A stretch of 64,000 nt of DNA from DATCHW01 sp036508135 (GCA_036508135.1 DATCHW010000071.1:49563-113562), one strand, 5' to 3'. Counted from the stretch's first letter, positions 54,060 through 63,792 are shown. The notes: generated by a model not told the origin, from the sequence alone. A program made the numbers and translations.

Positions 54060-55883
54060 ATGTTCAAGAAAATTTTTTTCTTTTATATCCTTACATTTTT
54101 TACTTGTAATTTTATTTTTAGTCAGGAAACTAAAGAGTTAAAAGTATCAGTTCTACAAAATAAAGAAATTTACACCCCGAATGATACAATTATATTAGCC
54201 GTAAAAGTCGAAATTAAAGACAAATACCATATTAATTCTTTTCAAACAGATGATCCGACTACTATAACTTCAGAATTAAAAGCGGATACAATTGATTACT
54301 TACCCGTTGCAATATTCTTCCCTCCTGATGAACTTTATAAATTTGAATTCAGTGAAAATAAAATCAGAGTTTATAAAGGAAATATTTACATCGGAATATC
54401 TTTTATTTCTAAAAAGGAATTAAAAGATGGTGACTATAAAATTCCATTAACTTTCAGATATCAGGCATGTGACGATAAAGCCTGCTATGAACCCAGGAAT
54501 GTAAAAATGGAAGTTAATGTAAAAGTCAGTAAAGAAAAATTTTCAAAGATATTTTCAAATGAAAGTATTTTCAAAAATATTGATTTTTCAAAACCAACCA
54601 TAAAAAAAGAAGTAACATCTGAGACACTTAAAGAAAATCAAAGAACAGAAGGTGCAAATCCTGATGAAGAGAAGGTTTCCAATTTCATTGAGGAGAAAGG
54701 TATAGTACTCGGTTTATTTTTTATTTTTCTTGGTGGTCTTGCCCTGAATCTTACACCATGCATTTATCCTTTAATTCCTATTACAATCAGTTTCTTCGGT
54801 GCTCAGGCAAGCGGTAATAAAATGCATAGTATAATGATGGGAATATTTTATGCTTTAGGTATGGCGGTTACTTATTCTGCTCTCGGGTTGTTTGCTGCAC
54901 TGACCGGCAGCCTGCTTGGGAATGCTTTGCAAAATCCAATCGTGATTGTTGCTGTCTCATTAATTTTACTTGCGCTTGGAACTAGTATGTTCGGATTATT
55001 TGAAATACGGGTTCCACAGAAACTTGCTCTTGCAGGAAATAAAAGCCGCTCCGGTTTATTAGGATCGTTACTGATGGGTTTAATGGTCGGCTTTATTGCC
55101 GCCCCATGTATAGGCCCTTTCGTTTTGAGTTTGCTGGTATATGTAGGAAAAATGGGAAATCCATTTATGGGATTTCTGCTCTTCTTCGTACTTTCAATGG
55201 GATTAGGGTTCCCATATATCTTCCTTGCTGCATTTTCCAGTGCTCTGAATAAGTTACCACGCTCAGGGGAGTGGATGGAAGGTGTAAAAGTTATATTCGG
55301 TTTGGTGCTTTTCGGAATGGCATTAAATACATTATCTCCGATAATTCCTAAAGACATTTTTGTGATAGCATTTCCGCTTTATATTATCTCGTGCGGAATA
55401 TATCTTATATTGATTGATAAAAAAGGATTAAATGCCAAAGGATTCACAAAAGTAAAATATTTGATTGCTATTATAGCTTTGATTTATGGTTCCTGGATAC
55501 TGAAACCTCAGTCAAATGCAGAAGAAGTTAAATGGAAAATACTGAATTCATTATCTTCAATTGAGAACAGTATATCTTCGGAGAAAAAGCCGGTCATGAT
55601 TGATTTTTATGCTGATTGGTGTGCACAGTGTAAGGAATTAGACCAATTTACATATAATGACAAATCTGTGGTAGAGGAATCGAAAGGCTTTAATAATATT
55701 AAAATTGATTTGACCAAAGAAAATAAAGAAATTTCCGATAAATTCAATATTAAAGGACTTCCCGCTGTTATATTCATTAATTCTAAGGGTGAAGAAATCA
55801 AAGAATTAAGGGTAACGGGATTTTTAAAACCGCAAGAATTTGTTAATAAAATTAAACTCTTAAAAGAAACTGATAAAAAATAA
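54060..55883 (+). CDS. dsbD: Thiol:disulfide interchange protein DsbD
   Basis: Carries electrons from cytoplasmic thioredoxin across the inner membrane to periplasmic oxidised proteins. Order: signal peptide, N-terminal DsbD-alpha domain with the CDDKACYEP cysteine pair, eight TM helices with redox cysteines in LTPCIYPLIP and AAPCIGPF, and a C-terminal thioredoxin-like domain with WCAQC. All three disulfide centres are intact. The ATG at 54060 is chosen over TTG at 54048, because it starts a standard signal peptide (MFKKIFFFYILTFF). It is followed 6 bp later by a DUF5683-like gene and truA on the same strand. Confidence 0.92.
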   Translation: MFKKIFFFYILTFFTCNFIFSQETKELKVSVLQNKEIYTPNDTIILAVKVEIKDKYHINSFQTDDPTTITSELKADTIDYLPVAIFFPPDELYKFEFSENKIRVYKGNIYIGISFISKKELKDGDYKIPLTFRYQACDDKACYEPRNVKMEVNVKVSKEKFSKIFSNESIFKNIDFSKPTIKKEVTSETLKENQRTEGANPDEEKVSNFIEEKGIVLGLFFIFLGGLALNLTPCIYPLIPITISFFGAQASGNKMHSIMMGIFYALGMAVTYSALGLFAALTGSLLGNALQNPIVIVAVSLILLALGTSMFGLFEIRVPQKLALAGNKSRSGLLGSLLMGLMVGFIAAPCIGPFVLSLLVYVGKMGNPFMGFLLFFVLSMGLGFPYIFLAAFSSALNKLPRSGEWMEGVKVIFGLVLFGMALNTLSPIIPKDIFVIAFPLYIISCGIYLILIDKKGLNAKGFTKVKYLIAIIALIYGSWILKPQSNAEEVKWKILNSLSSIENSISSEKKPVMIDFYADWCAQCKELDQFTYNDKSVVEESKGFNNIKIDLTKENKEISDKFNIKGLPAVIFINSKGEEIKELRVTGFLKPQEFVNKIKLLKETDKK

Positions 55884-55889
55884 AAATAA

Positions 55890-56672
55890 ATGTTTAAAAA
55901 TATCATAGTAATATTTTTTATCTTCGCAATTTCATCTGTCAATTTAAAGGCTCAGGATTTTGATTTGCGAAATAATGATAATGATTTAAATTCTAAACAA
56001 GATATTAAACTTGATTTAAGAAATAAAATACTTAATGCTTCCGAGATTAAATCTCCCGGGTCAGGAATAAACCAGAATATAAAACTGACAGTAAACAAGA
56101 AGTCTTCCGGGCTTGCAATGATATTGTCATTAATTGTACCCGGTGCCGGACATTTTTATGCAGGAAGAATGGATGTGGGTAAATATTTCTTGACAGGTGA
56201 AGTTATGTCCTGGCTTGGCATCGTAGGATTGAACCTATACGGGAATGCTGTCAGGGATGATTCAAGATCATTCGCTTCAATGCATTCCGGATTAAATGTA
56301 TCAGGTAAAAGTGATGACTATTTCTCAAACGTGGGTAATTACACTAATATTTATGAATATAATGATGATAAACTACGCAAAGGTGAATATGATAATTTGT
56401 ATGACATAAATAATAATTTTTGGAGCTGGGATAACACGGATAACCAATATTTTTTTGACAACCAGAGAAAGAAAAGCGAAAGAATATACAACTCAAGGAT
56501 AATATTCGCTTCCGTGCTTGTGGTTAACAGAATTGTAAGTGCAATCAGTTCTCTGATATTAGTTAACAGCCGGAATAATAATTCAACATCATTCAGAATT
56601 AATTCCGAACCATTATCAAATCGAAATAAACTTTTCGACGGTATTAAAATCAGCTTATCAAAAAGTTTTTAG
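55890..56672 (+). CDS. DUF5683-like membrane protein
   Basis: A 260-residue exported protein (signal peptide cleaved near LKAQ). After a low-complexity Asn/Asp region comes the DUF5683 core: LSLIVPGAGHFYAGRMDVGKYFLTGEV, a pair of short hydrophobic hairpins around PGAGHFY. A further helix lies at about residue 200. DUF5683 proteins are common in Bacteroidota with no known function. It follows dsbD by 6 bp and precedes truA by 10 bp. A related but diverged protein lies just beyond truA, so truA is framed by two relatives. Confidence 0.72.
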   Translation: MFKNIIVIFFIFAISSVNLKAQDFDLRNNDNDLNSKQDIKLDLRNKILNASEIKSPGSGINQNIKLTVNKKSSGLAMILSLIVPGAGHFYAGRMDVGKYFLTGEVMSWLGIVGLNLYGNAVRDDSRSFASMHSGLNVSGKSDDYFSNVGNYTNIYEYNDDKLRKGEYDNLYDINNNFWSWDNTDNQYFFDNQRKKSERIYNSRIIFASVLVVNRIVSAISSLILVNSRNNNSTSFRINSEPLSNRNKLFDGIKISLSKSF

Positions 56673-56682
56673 CCACTGCACT

Positions 56683-57417
56683 TTGAATAATTATAAAATT
56701 GTTATCGAATATGACGGGAAAGATTTTTTAGGCTGGCAAATACAAAAAAGTACGGATAAGACAGTTCAAAAAACAATAGAAAATGCATTTAAACAGATTT
56801 TAAATCGGGATATTAAATTAATAGCATCAGGCAGGACAGATTCGAAGGTGAATGCATTAAATCAGGTTGCACATTTTAAATTTGAACAAGATTTAAACAC
56901 TGAAAAATTTCTTTATTCATTGAATTCCATTTTACCGGATTCGATATCAATAAAAGATATAAAAATTGTTCCTGATAAATTTCATTCCAGATACTCAGCG
57001 AAGAAGAGGGAATATGAATATAGAATTACTTTTAATAAAAAATCTATCAGCGGTGATTACTATCATAAGATGAATTACAAACTGGACTTTGAAAAAATTG
57101 ATGAATTTATTCCGATATTAAAAGGTGATAATAGTTTTAAGTCGTTATGCAAGAATCCGTCCGATAAGCATGATTTCAGGTGTATAATTTATGACCTTAA
57201 ATATTTATTTTACAGGTCGAAAAATGAATTGATTTTTTCAATAACGGCGAATAGATTTCTTCACAGTATGGTTAGAGCCGTTATAGGATGTCTTATTGAT
57301 ATTGGAAGAGGCAGACTGGACTTTGAAGAAACAAAACAAAAATTTTTTAAAGGAGAAAAGATAAAGACAACATATTTACCAGGAAATGCTCTTTTTTTAA
57401 AAAAAATTTATTATTAA
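56683..57417 (+). CDS. truA: tRNA pseudouridine(38-40) synthase
   Basis: Makes pseudouridine at positions 38-40 in the anticodon arm of tRNAs. The 244 residues are typical. Seen are KIVIEYDGKDFLGWQIQ at the start, the catalytic Asp53 in SGRTDSKVNALNQVAHF, SKKREYEYRI and FLHSMVRAVIG at the C-terminus. The catalytic loop reads GRTDSKVNA in place of the usual GRTDAGVHA; the Asp is kept but Gly and His are not. The start is TTG and is required to keep the first strand. The next gene starts 2 bp after its stop. Confidence 0.92.
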   Translation: MNNYKIVIEYDGKDFLGWQIQKSTDKTVQKTIENAFKQILNRDIKLIASGRTDSKVNALNQVAHFKFEQDLNTEKFLYSLNSILPDSISIKDIKIVPDKFHSRYSAKKREYEYRITFNKKSISGDYYHKMNYKLDFEKIDEFIPILKGDNSFKSLCKNPSDKHDFRCIIYDLKYLFYRSKNELIFSITANRFLHSMVRAVIGCLIDIGRGRLDFEETKQKFFKGEKIKTTYLPGNALFLKKIYY

Positions 57418-57419
57418 AA

Positions 57420-58301
57420 ATGCGAAAAATAATCTTATTAGTTATTATCATCATATCAAGCATATTTTCTGTATCAGTATTTGCTCAAAATGATAATTTC
57501 AAAAGAATAGATCTGCGGGAAAATATTTTAAACCGAAAATCGGGTATAGAATTAGTTAATAATTTTGAATCCTTAGAAAAGAAAGATGTCAGTTCAGTTG
57601 AAACGAATGAAAAAAGTCCTTTCCTGGGAGCGTTAATGTCTGCTGTAATACCGGGTTCAGGGGAATTTTACGCAAAAAGCTACATTAAAAGCGCTGTATT
57701 TATCAGTGCTGAGGTTGGACTATGGGCTTTATATGCCGTTTTCCAAAAGAAAGGGAATAATAAAACGGATGAGTATCAGAACTATGCCAATCAAAACTGG
57801 AATATCAATAGATACGCTTTATGGTTAAAGACACAGGGATTTCCGGGTTCAACAGAGATTAATCCTAACGAACCAAATTTTGAGATTTTGAGACAGCAAG
57901 TTAATCTATGTGAAGAACAAAATTTTTCACACACACTTCCTGCATTTGGGGAACAGCAATTTTACGAAGTCATAGGAAAATATCAAAGCTTTATCGGGGG
58001 TTGGTCATCCACAGAGGGGGTTGATATCAATAGAAATAATTATGAGCATTATGTTTTACCTCAGGTACAGGATTATATGGTTAATAGACAAAAAGCAAAC
58101 GATTATTTCAGTACTGCTTCATATTCACTCGATGTTATAGTAATAAATCACTTATTGAGTGCTGCAGATGCAGCATGGGCAGTAACTGTATTCAACAAAG
58201 ATTTGAAGGTCAGTACAAGTTTTAATCTGAAAAATTTATACAACGTAACTCATAATCAATATAAAGTTACACCGTTTGTAAATTTAAGGGTGAGTTTCTG
58301 A
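57420..58301 (+). CDS. DUF5683-like membrane protein (second copy beside truA)
   Basis: A 293-residue exported protein (signal peptide ending SVFAQ). The core LMSAVIPGSGEFYAKSYIKSAVFI matches in position and form the PGAGHFYAG core of the gene before truA, and both start the mature part with an IDLREN/LDLRN-like motif, so they are distant paralogues. Between the core and the C-terminus lies a polar region with many Asn, Gln and aromatic residues. A late helix (SYSLDVIVINHLLSAADAAWAV) resembles that of its relative. Function unknown. It is convergent with ispE, 11 bp apart. Confidence 0.72.
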   Translation: MRKIILLVIIIISSIFSVSVFAQNDNFKRIDLRENILNRKSGIELVNNFESLEKKDVSSVETNEKSPFLGALMSAVIPGSGEFYAKSYIKSAVFISAEVGLWALYAVFQKKGNNKTDEYQNYANQNWNINRYALWLKTQGFPGSTEINPNEPNFEILRQQVNLCEEQNFSHTLPAFGEQQFYEVIGKYQSFIGGWSSTEGVDINRNNYEHYVLPQVQDYMVNRQKANDYFSTASYSLDVIVINHLLSAADAAWAVTVFNKDLKVSTSFNLKNLYNVTHNQYKVTPFVNLRVSF

Positions 58302-58312
58302 TAGTTTAGTAT

Positions 58313-59167
58313 TCAGGAAATGTAGGTGAAATAATTCAATTCCTTGAATTTTTTATAACAGGCTGATAGATTTTTTTCATCTGAAAAATTATAAAAGCCA
58401 AACATAGTTGCTCCGGAACCGCTTAAAGAAGAATATATTGCTCCGTTATTTTTCATTGTATCTTTTATTTCTTTTAGTTCCGGATATTTTTTGAATACCA
58501 CTTCTTCAAAATCATTTTCGAAGTTATACTCCGATAAATCAAATTTAGTAATATCTTTTAAAGGAGACACATTGGATATCGAATTATTTAAAATATAGTT
58601 CTCATAAGCCCATTTCGTGGAAATGTGAAGATTTGGATTAACAAGTAAAATTCTATAATTAAGTTTGAATTCAGGCAATAATTTCAATATATCCCCTCTT
58701 CCTGCTGCAAAACAAGGTTTCGAGATAAGAAAGAAAGGAACGTCACTTCCTACTGATAATGCTACTTTCATAATTTCATTTCTATTTTCAGAAATATTTA
58801 TATTAAAATAGCGTGTTAATGCTTTTATTATTGAAGCAGCGTCAGAACTGCCACCTCCCAATCCCCCTCCGACGGGAATATTTTTTCGAATATTAACAAA
58901 AATATCAAAGCAATCCTTGATTAAAAACAACTTGAAAAAATTTGTTATTGCTTTATAGCAGGTATTACTTTTATCAGGTGGGATATAAGATTTATCCGAT
59001 TTTAAGTGTAAAGAATTGAAACCCTTGGATGATTTTGACAATTGAAAATCAATTTCATCAAAAATATTTACGGGATAGAAAATAGTTTCAATGTTATGAT
59101 AACCATCTTCTCTTTCATTGATAATTTTGAGACCGACATTTATTTTCCCGCAGGATTTTAATACCAT
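58313..59167 (-). CDS. ispE: 4-diphosphocytidyl-2-C-methyl-D-erythritol kinase
   Basis: A GHMP-family kinase of the non-mevalonate (MEP) isoprenoid pathway that phosphorylates CDP-methylerythritol. The 284 residues fit. Seen are KINVGLKIINEREDGYHNIETIF at the start, the ATP-binding loop PVGGGLGGGSSDAA (about residue 95) and the C-terminal GHMP motif SLSGSGATMFGFY. The presence of ispE shows that isoprenoids come from the MEP route. It lies 27 bp downstream of fabH on the same strand. Confidence 0.93.
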   Translation of the reverse strand: MVLKSCGKINVGLKIINEREDGYHNIETIFYPVNIFDEIDFQLSKSSKGFNSLHLKSDKSYIPPDKSNTCYKAITNFFKLFLIKDCFDIFVNIRKNIPVGGGLGGGSSDAASIIKALTRYFNINISENRNEIMKVALSVGSDVPFFLISKPCFAAGRGDILKLLPEFKLNYRILLVNPNLHISTKWAYENYILNNSISNVSPLKDITKFDLSEYNFENDFEEVVFKKYPELKEIKDTMKNNGAIYSSLSGSGATMFGFYNFSDEKNLSACYKKFKELNYFTYIS

Positions 59168-59194
59168 TAATTTTTTTTATTAATAATTATATTT

Positions 59195-60229
59195 TTACAA
59201 AGCCCATTTCAGTAAAATACTTCCCCAGGTATACCCTGCTCCGAAACTCGCAAGGACAAGATTATCACCAATTTTTAACTTACCGTCTCTCCAGTACTCA
59301 GATAAACAAAGTGGAATAGTAGCCGCTGTTGTATTTCCATATTTATGAATATTAAGCATAACTTTTTCCATCGATAAACCCATTCTTTCCGCTGATGCTG
59401 AAATAATTCTCAAATTCGCCTGATGAGGGACAAGATAAGCAATGTCATCCGATGACAAATTATTCTTTTCCATAATTTCCACTGAAACATTTGCCATTCC
59501 AATAACGGCATCTTTAAAAACAGCTTTGCCATCCTGGTGAACAAAATGCATTCTTTTCTCTACAGTCTCAAAGGAGGAAGGATTCAAACTTCCACCGGCA
59601 GGCTGCATGAGGTATTTTCCTCCAACTCCTTCAATCCGCAAAATTGAATCTATTATACCTAAGCTTTTGTCTTCAGTCGGTTCAAGAAGCACTGCGCCGG
59701 CACCGTCCCCGAATAAGACACAAGTATTTCTATCAAGAGGGTCTATTATTGAAGACATCTTATCTGCTCCCACAACAATTACTTTCTTATGCATTCCGTT
59801 TTCAATAAATTGAGCACCTGTTGTTAAGGCAAACAGAAATCCTGAACAAGCACCGCTTAGATCAAATCCCCAGCAGTTTTGTGCTCCGATTGCATCCTGT
59901 ATGATACAGGCTGTCGAAGGGTAATTCATATCAGCTGTGACTGTTGCAACTATGATTAAATCAATCTCATCTGCAGAAATTTTTCTTTCTTTAAGAAGCA
60001 TTCTGATTGCTTCGATGGCAGCAAATGAAGTCGGCTGATCCTTTTCAAGATATCTCCTCTCAGATATTCCTGTTCTTTCTTCTATCCATTCTTCCGTAGT
60101 ATCGAGATATTCCGCAAAATGTTTATTCGATATTACTTTGGGTGGTATAAAATGTCCAATAGCACTTATATATGCATTATAACGAGTTTGTTTAAGCACT
60201 TTATAATCCTTTAGTATCCTTTGATTCAT
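59195..60229 (-). CDS. fabH: 3-oxoacyl-ACP synthase III
   Basis: Starts fatty acid synthesis by condensing acetyl-CoA with malonyl-ACP. The 344-residue thiolase-fold enzyme has the catalytic Cys128 (DLSGACSGFLFAL), His in VPHQANLRI and Asn in KYGNTTAATIPL, the full Cys-His-Asn triad. The ATG start overlaps the end of clpC by 29 bp. A GTG at 60199 would start just after the clpC stop, removing the overlap and ten N-terminal residues of poor conservation, so the start may be there. It is followed by ispE. Confidence 0.93.
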   Translation of the reverse strand: MNQRILKDYKVLKQTRYNAYISAIGHFIPPKVISNKHFAEYLDTTEEWIEERTGISERRYLEKDQPTSFAAIEAIRMLLKERKISADEIDLIIVATVTADMNYPSTACIIQDAIGAQNCWGFDLSGACSGFLFALTTGAQFIENGMHKKVIVVGADKMSSIIDPLDRNTCVLFGDGAGAVLLEPTEDKSLGIIDSILRIEGVGGKYLMQPAGGSLNPSSFETVEKRMHFVHQDGKAVFKDAVIGMANVSVEIMEKNNLSSDDIAYLVPHQANLRIISASAERMGLSMEKVMLNIHKYGNTTAATIPLCLSEYWRDGKLKIGDNLVLASFGAGYTWGSILLKWAL

Positions 60230-62723
60230 TAATCACTTCCTCTGAATTGTCTTTACCCTGAGGTTCGTTTTTTGAAATGTCATTGAATACGAATTCGTCA
60301 GAACCTTTTTTAAGTCTGACTTTTATTTTACTGTTTTCTTTTATTGTTCCTTTCAGAATTTCTTCAGAAAGCGGATCTTCAAGATATTTTTGAATGACCC
60401 TTCTCAATGGTCTTGCCCCGAATTTTTGGTCGTAACCTCTTTCAGCAAGTATTTCCTTAACCTGCTTTGTTAATTCTATGGAAATATTCTGAGCTTTTAA
60501 TCTAACCATCAATTTATTTAATTCGATATCTACAATCTTCAAAATGCTGTCTCTTTCAAGTTGTCTGAATACTATTAAATCATCTATCCTGTTCAGAAAT
60601 TCCGGAGAGAATACTTTTTTTACTGCTTCATCAATACCTGATTTAATTTTTTCATAATCACTTTCATTTGTCGAATCTCCGAATCCAAGGACCTTATCAA
60701 TTTTTATATCTTTTGTTCCGATGTTTGAAGTCATTATAAGAATTGTGTTCTTAAAATCGACTTTTCTTCCAAGACCGTCTGTAAGAATACCATCATCAAG
60801 CACCTGCAATAAAACGTTAAAAGTATCAGGATGGGCTTTTTCAATTTCATCCAATAGGATTACGCAATATGGTTTTCTTCTCACTTTCTCTGTTAATTGT
60901 CCGCCTTCTTCGTAACCCACATAACCCGGAGGCGCTCCTACGAGCCTTGATACGTTAAATTTCTCCATGTATTCACTCATATCTACTCTTATTAAAGCAT
61001 CCTCTGAATCGAATAAAAACCGGGCTAATTGTTTTGCGAGTTCGGTTTTTCCAACGCCCGTAGGTCCAAGGAATACAAATGAACCGATAGGGCGGTTCGG
61101 ATCTTTAAGTCCGGCTCTTGCCCGTCTAATAGCTTTCGATATTTTTGATATAGCATTGTCCTGACCGATAATATTTTGTCTCAGGTAATCTTCCATCTTC
61201 ACGAGTTTTTGTGTCTCCGATTCAGCAATTTTATTAACCGGAATTCCGGTCATCATTGCCACAACATCTGCAATACTCTGTTCATCAACTTCATAAGTCA
61301 GATTCTGTGATTTTATCTCCCAGTCTATTTTTGCCTGCTCTAATTCAGCGAGAGATTTCTTCTCCTTATCGCGAAGTTTTGCTGCTTCTTCAAAATTCTG
61401 TGTCTTGACTACCTGATTTTTTTCCTGTTTTATTTTTTCAATTTCGTTCTCGAGTTTTAGTATTTCATCGGGTACAACAATATTTGCAAGATGAACTCTT
61501 GAACCTGCTTCATCGAGAACGTCTATAGACTTATCAGGTAGAAATCTGTCTGTAATATACCGGTCGCTCAATTTTACAGCTTCGTCAATTGCTTTATCTG
61601 TATAATGTACGTTATGATGTTTTTCATATTTACTTTTAATATTCTTCAATATCTCGATGGTTTCTTCAACTGAGGTAGGTTCAATCATAATTTTCTGGAA
61701 TCTCCTGTCGAGTGCCCCGTCTTTTTCAATATATTGCCTGTATTCGTTAAGAGTTGTTGCGCCAATGCACTGAAGGTCGCCTCTCGATAATGCAGGTTTA
61801 AATATATTGGATGCATCAAGTGAGCCGCTTGCGCCGCCTGCACCAACTATAGTATGCAATTCATCTATAAACAAAATAACATCTTTCGCTTTCTCAAGTT
61901 CATTCATTACTGCCTTCATTCTTTCTTCAAACTGACCGCGGTATTTTGTACCTGCAACTAACGCTGCAAGGTCAAGTGTTACAACACGCTTATTGTGCAG
62001 GATCCTGGATATTTTTTTATTAACTATTCTAAGAGCTAACCCTTCTGCTATTGCAGTTTTCCCAACTCCGGGTTCGCCTATTAATACAGGGTTGTTTTTC
62101 TTTCTGCGGCTTAAGACCTGCGCCACTCTTTCAATTTCCTTTTCACGCCCTACAATAGGATCAAGTTTATCTTCCACGGCAAGTTTTGTTAAATCCCTCC
62201 CGAAATTGTCGAGAACCGGGGTCTTTGTTTTATCGGATTTTTTTTCTGCTGATTGTTTCTGTACAGGAGAACCTGTCGAAGGAATTTTACCGCTTAAAAG
62301 ATTTAATAACTCTGATTTTACTGTTTCATAAGTAATATTAAATTGGTGCAGAATTTGTGAAGCAAGATTATCATCTTCTCTCAGGATAGATAGCAATAGA
62401 TGCTCCGTTCCGATTACCTGTGATTTAAATAACTTTGCCTCGAGGTAAGTGATTTTCAGTACTTTCTCTGCCTGCTTGGTGAGAGGAATATTTCCGACAG
62501 TTAAAGTACCTCCGGAATGACGTATTGTATCTTCAACCGTTTTCTTTATTATAAGTGGATCTACTCCTATATTATTAAATATCTTAATAGCAACGCCTTC
62601 ACCTTCTCTTATGATTCCCAGAAGAAGATGTTCCGTGCCGATATAGTCGTGACCAAGCCTGATCGCTTCTTCACGGCTTAATCTTATTACTTCCTGAACT
62701 CTGTTTGAAAAATTGCTGTCCAT
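60201..62723 (-). CDS. clpC: ClpC-type AAA+ unfoldase of the Clp protease
   Basis: An 840-residue hexameric ATPase that unfolds proteins and feeds ClpP. Order: two Clp_N repeats (residues 1-145), first AAA+ module with Walker A GEPGVGKTAIAEG, a coiled middle part with the UVR motif NFEEAAKLRDKEKK (about 445) that is typical of ClpC, second AAA+ module with Walker A GPTGVGKTELAK and LLDEIEKAH, and an acidic tail. A ClpP-docking loop (VLGFGD-type) is present after the second Walker B. McsA/McsB and CtsR are not in the window. The 168-bp AT-rich gap upstream has no clear heat-shock operator. Confidence 0.93.
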   Translation of the reverse strand: MDSNFSNRVQEVIRLSREEAIRLGHDYIGTEHLLLGIIREGEGVAIKIFNNIGVDPLIIKKTVEDTIRHSGGTLTVGNIPLTKQAEKVLKITYLEAKLFKSQVIGTEHLLLSILREDDNLASQILHQFNITYETVKSELLNLLSGKIPSTGSPVQKQSAEKKSDKTKTPVLDNFGRDLTKLAVEDKLDPIVGREKEIERVAQVLSRRKKNNPVLIGEPGVGKTAIAEGLALRIVNKKISRILHNKRVVTLDLAALVAGTKYRGQFEERMKAVMNELEKAKDVILFIDELHTIVGAGGASGSLDASNIFKPALSRGDLQCIGATTLNEYRQYIEKDGALDRRFQKIMIEPTSVEETIEILKNIKSKYEKHHNVHYTDKAIDEAVKLSDRYITDRFLPDKSIDVLDEAGSRVHLANIVVPDEILKLENEIEKIKQEKNQVVKTQNFEEAAKLRDKEKKSLAELEQAKIDWEIKSQNLTYEVDEQSIADVVAMMTGIPVNKIAESETQKLVKMEDYLRQNIIGQDNAISKISKAIRRARAGLKDPNRPIGSFVFLGPTGVGKTELAKQLARFLFDSEDALIRVDMSEYMEKFNVSRLVGAPPGYVGYEEGGQLTEKVRRKPYCVILLDEIEKAHPDTFNVLLQVLDDGILTDGLGRKVDFKNTILIMTSNIGTKDIKIDKVLGFGDSTNESDYEKIKSGIDEAVKKVFSPEFLNRIDDLIVFRQLERDSILKIVDIELNKLMVRLKAQNISIELTKQVKEILAERGYDQKFGARPLRRVIQKYLEDPLSEEILKGTIKENSKIKVRLKKGSDEFVFNDISKNEPQGKDNSEEVINESKDTKGL

Positions 62724-62891
62724 ATTTTTATAATTTATTAAAAATAAAAAAATTAAACATCATTTAATGTGTAATTTTTAATGTATAACAATAAAAAATC
62801 ATCATTTCTCACACCATTTAATCCTCTGTAATTAAAACAGTGTGAAATATTAATTAATTTCATTTTATATCTTTTTAAAACAAATAATTAG

Positions 62892-63716
62892 TCAATACTT
62901 CAGATACTTTGCAAACCAGTTTTTTCTTAACTTCGAAACTTCTTTCTTTGACGCTTTCAGGAAATGATCACCACCCTGAATAATTTTAATTTCATAGTCA
63001 GCATATTTGTTTCCGTACAATTTTGAAAACATATCAATAGAATCTAAGTGGCTTATTCGTTCGTCTTTATCACCGTGTATAAGTAAAATAGAAGTATTTT
63101 TAGATATTTTTTCAAAAAAATCGACTGCTGAGCGTTTTTTAATTTCTATTTCAGTACTTATTTTCGTATTTTTAATAATTGTACTGAATATTTTTGAAAT
63201 ATCAATATTATTGATATTTCTTTTAAGATCTGCGATTCCGGATATTATTATGGCACATTTTATTTTCTTGGTCATTGTAAGGGTGAGATATGTCATCATT
63301 CCTCCCCGGCTCCAGCCTTCCATTCCAATCAAATCCGGATTAACATAATCAGACTTTTCCGCAAGATTTATAATATTCATGATATCATTCACATCAGAGC
63401 CGCCAAATTCATCATTCTCTCTGTATTGTGAAGCGAATACTGCATATCCCCAGGATGCAATTTCCCCGAGCAATCCAAACGCTAAGAAGTTATCAAGCTT
63501 TCCTGATTCTTTGAAACCACCCCGATTCCAGATTATCACGGGTAATTTACCTGATATATATTTCGGTGTGGCAATATACCCTTCAACTTCTTCATTATCC
63601 GATTCATATAAAATTTTTCTGAGGTTAATATTATCTGTTACATCCTGCCCCCAACCGCTTTTAATAAAATTATATTCCTTAGTATTTAATAATATATTTT
63701 CTTCTTTCGTTATCAT
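62892..63716 (-). CDS. Cytoplasmic alpha/beta hydrolase (dienelactone/prolyl oligopeptidase type)
   Basis: A 274-residue hydrolase of the DAP2/dienelactone class with no signal peptide. The catalytic Ser is in GWSRGG (about residue 135), the acid in HGDKDERI and His in GGDHFL near the end. An oxyanion-type WNRGG lies near residue 68. Substrates of such short S9-like enzymes range from peptides to esters; nothing in the neighbourhood decides it. It stands alone between clpC and the T9SS cargo gene, with a terminator just upstream that belongs to the latter. Confidence 0.82.
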   Translation of the reverse strand: MITKEENILLNTKEYNFIKSGWGQDVTDNINLRKILYESDNEEVEGYIATPKYISGKLPVIIWNRGGFKESGKLDNFLAFGLLGEIASWGYAVFASQYRENDEFGGSDVNDIMNIINLAEKSDYVNPDLIGMEGWSRGGMMTYLTLTMTKKIKCAIIISGIADLKRNINNIDISKIFSTIIKNTKISTEIEIKKRSAVDFFEKISKNTSILLIHGDKDERISHLDSIDMFSKLYGNKYADYEIKIIQGGDHFLKASKKEVSKLRKNWFAKYLKY

Positions 63717-63735
63717 AATTCGTCCGGAAATAAAT

Positions 63736-63769
63736 AAAAAAAAGGAGAGGTATAAAATACCTCTCCTTT
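63736..63769 (-). terminator. Rho-independent terminator of the T9SS-cargo gene
   Basis: Thirteen-base perfect arms AAAGGAGAGGTAT and ATACCTCTCCTTT (63741-63769) with loop AAA. On the minus strand a run of T residues follows. It lies 23 bp beyond the stop of the gene at the window edge. Confidence 0.9.
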
Positions 63770-63792
63770 ATTAAAAAAAATATACCTTAATT

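Noticed and set aside
62724..62891. Heat-shock operator (CIRCE or CtsR box) before clpC
   Set aside because: The gap is AT-rich with only a weak long-loop TTTCTCACAC/GTGTGAAA pairing; no CIRCE or direct-repeat CtsR box was found.
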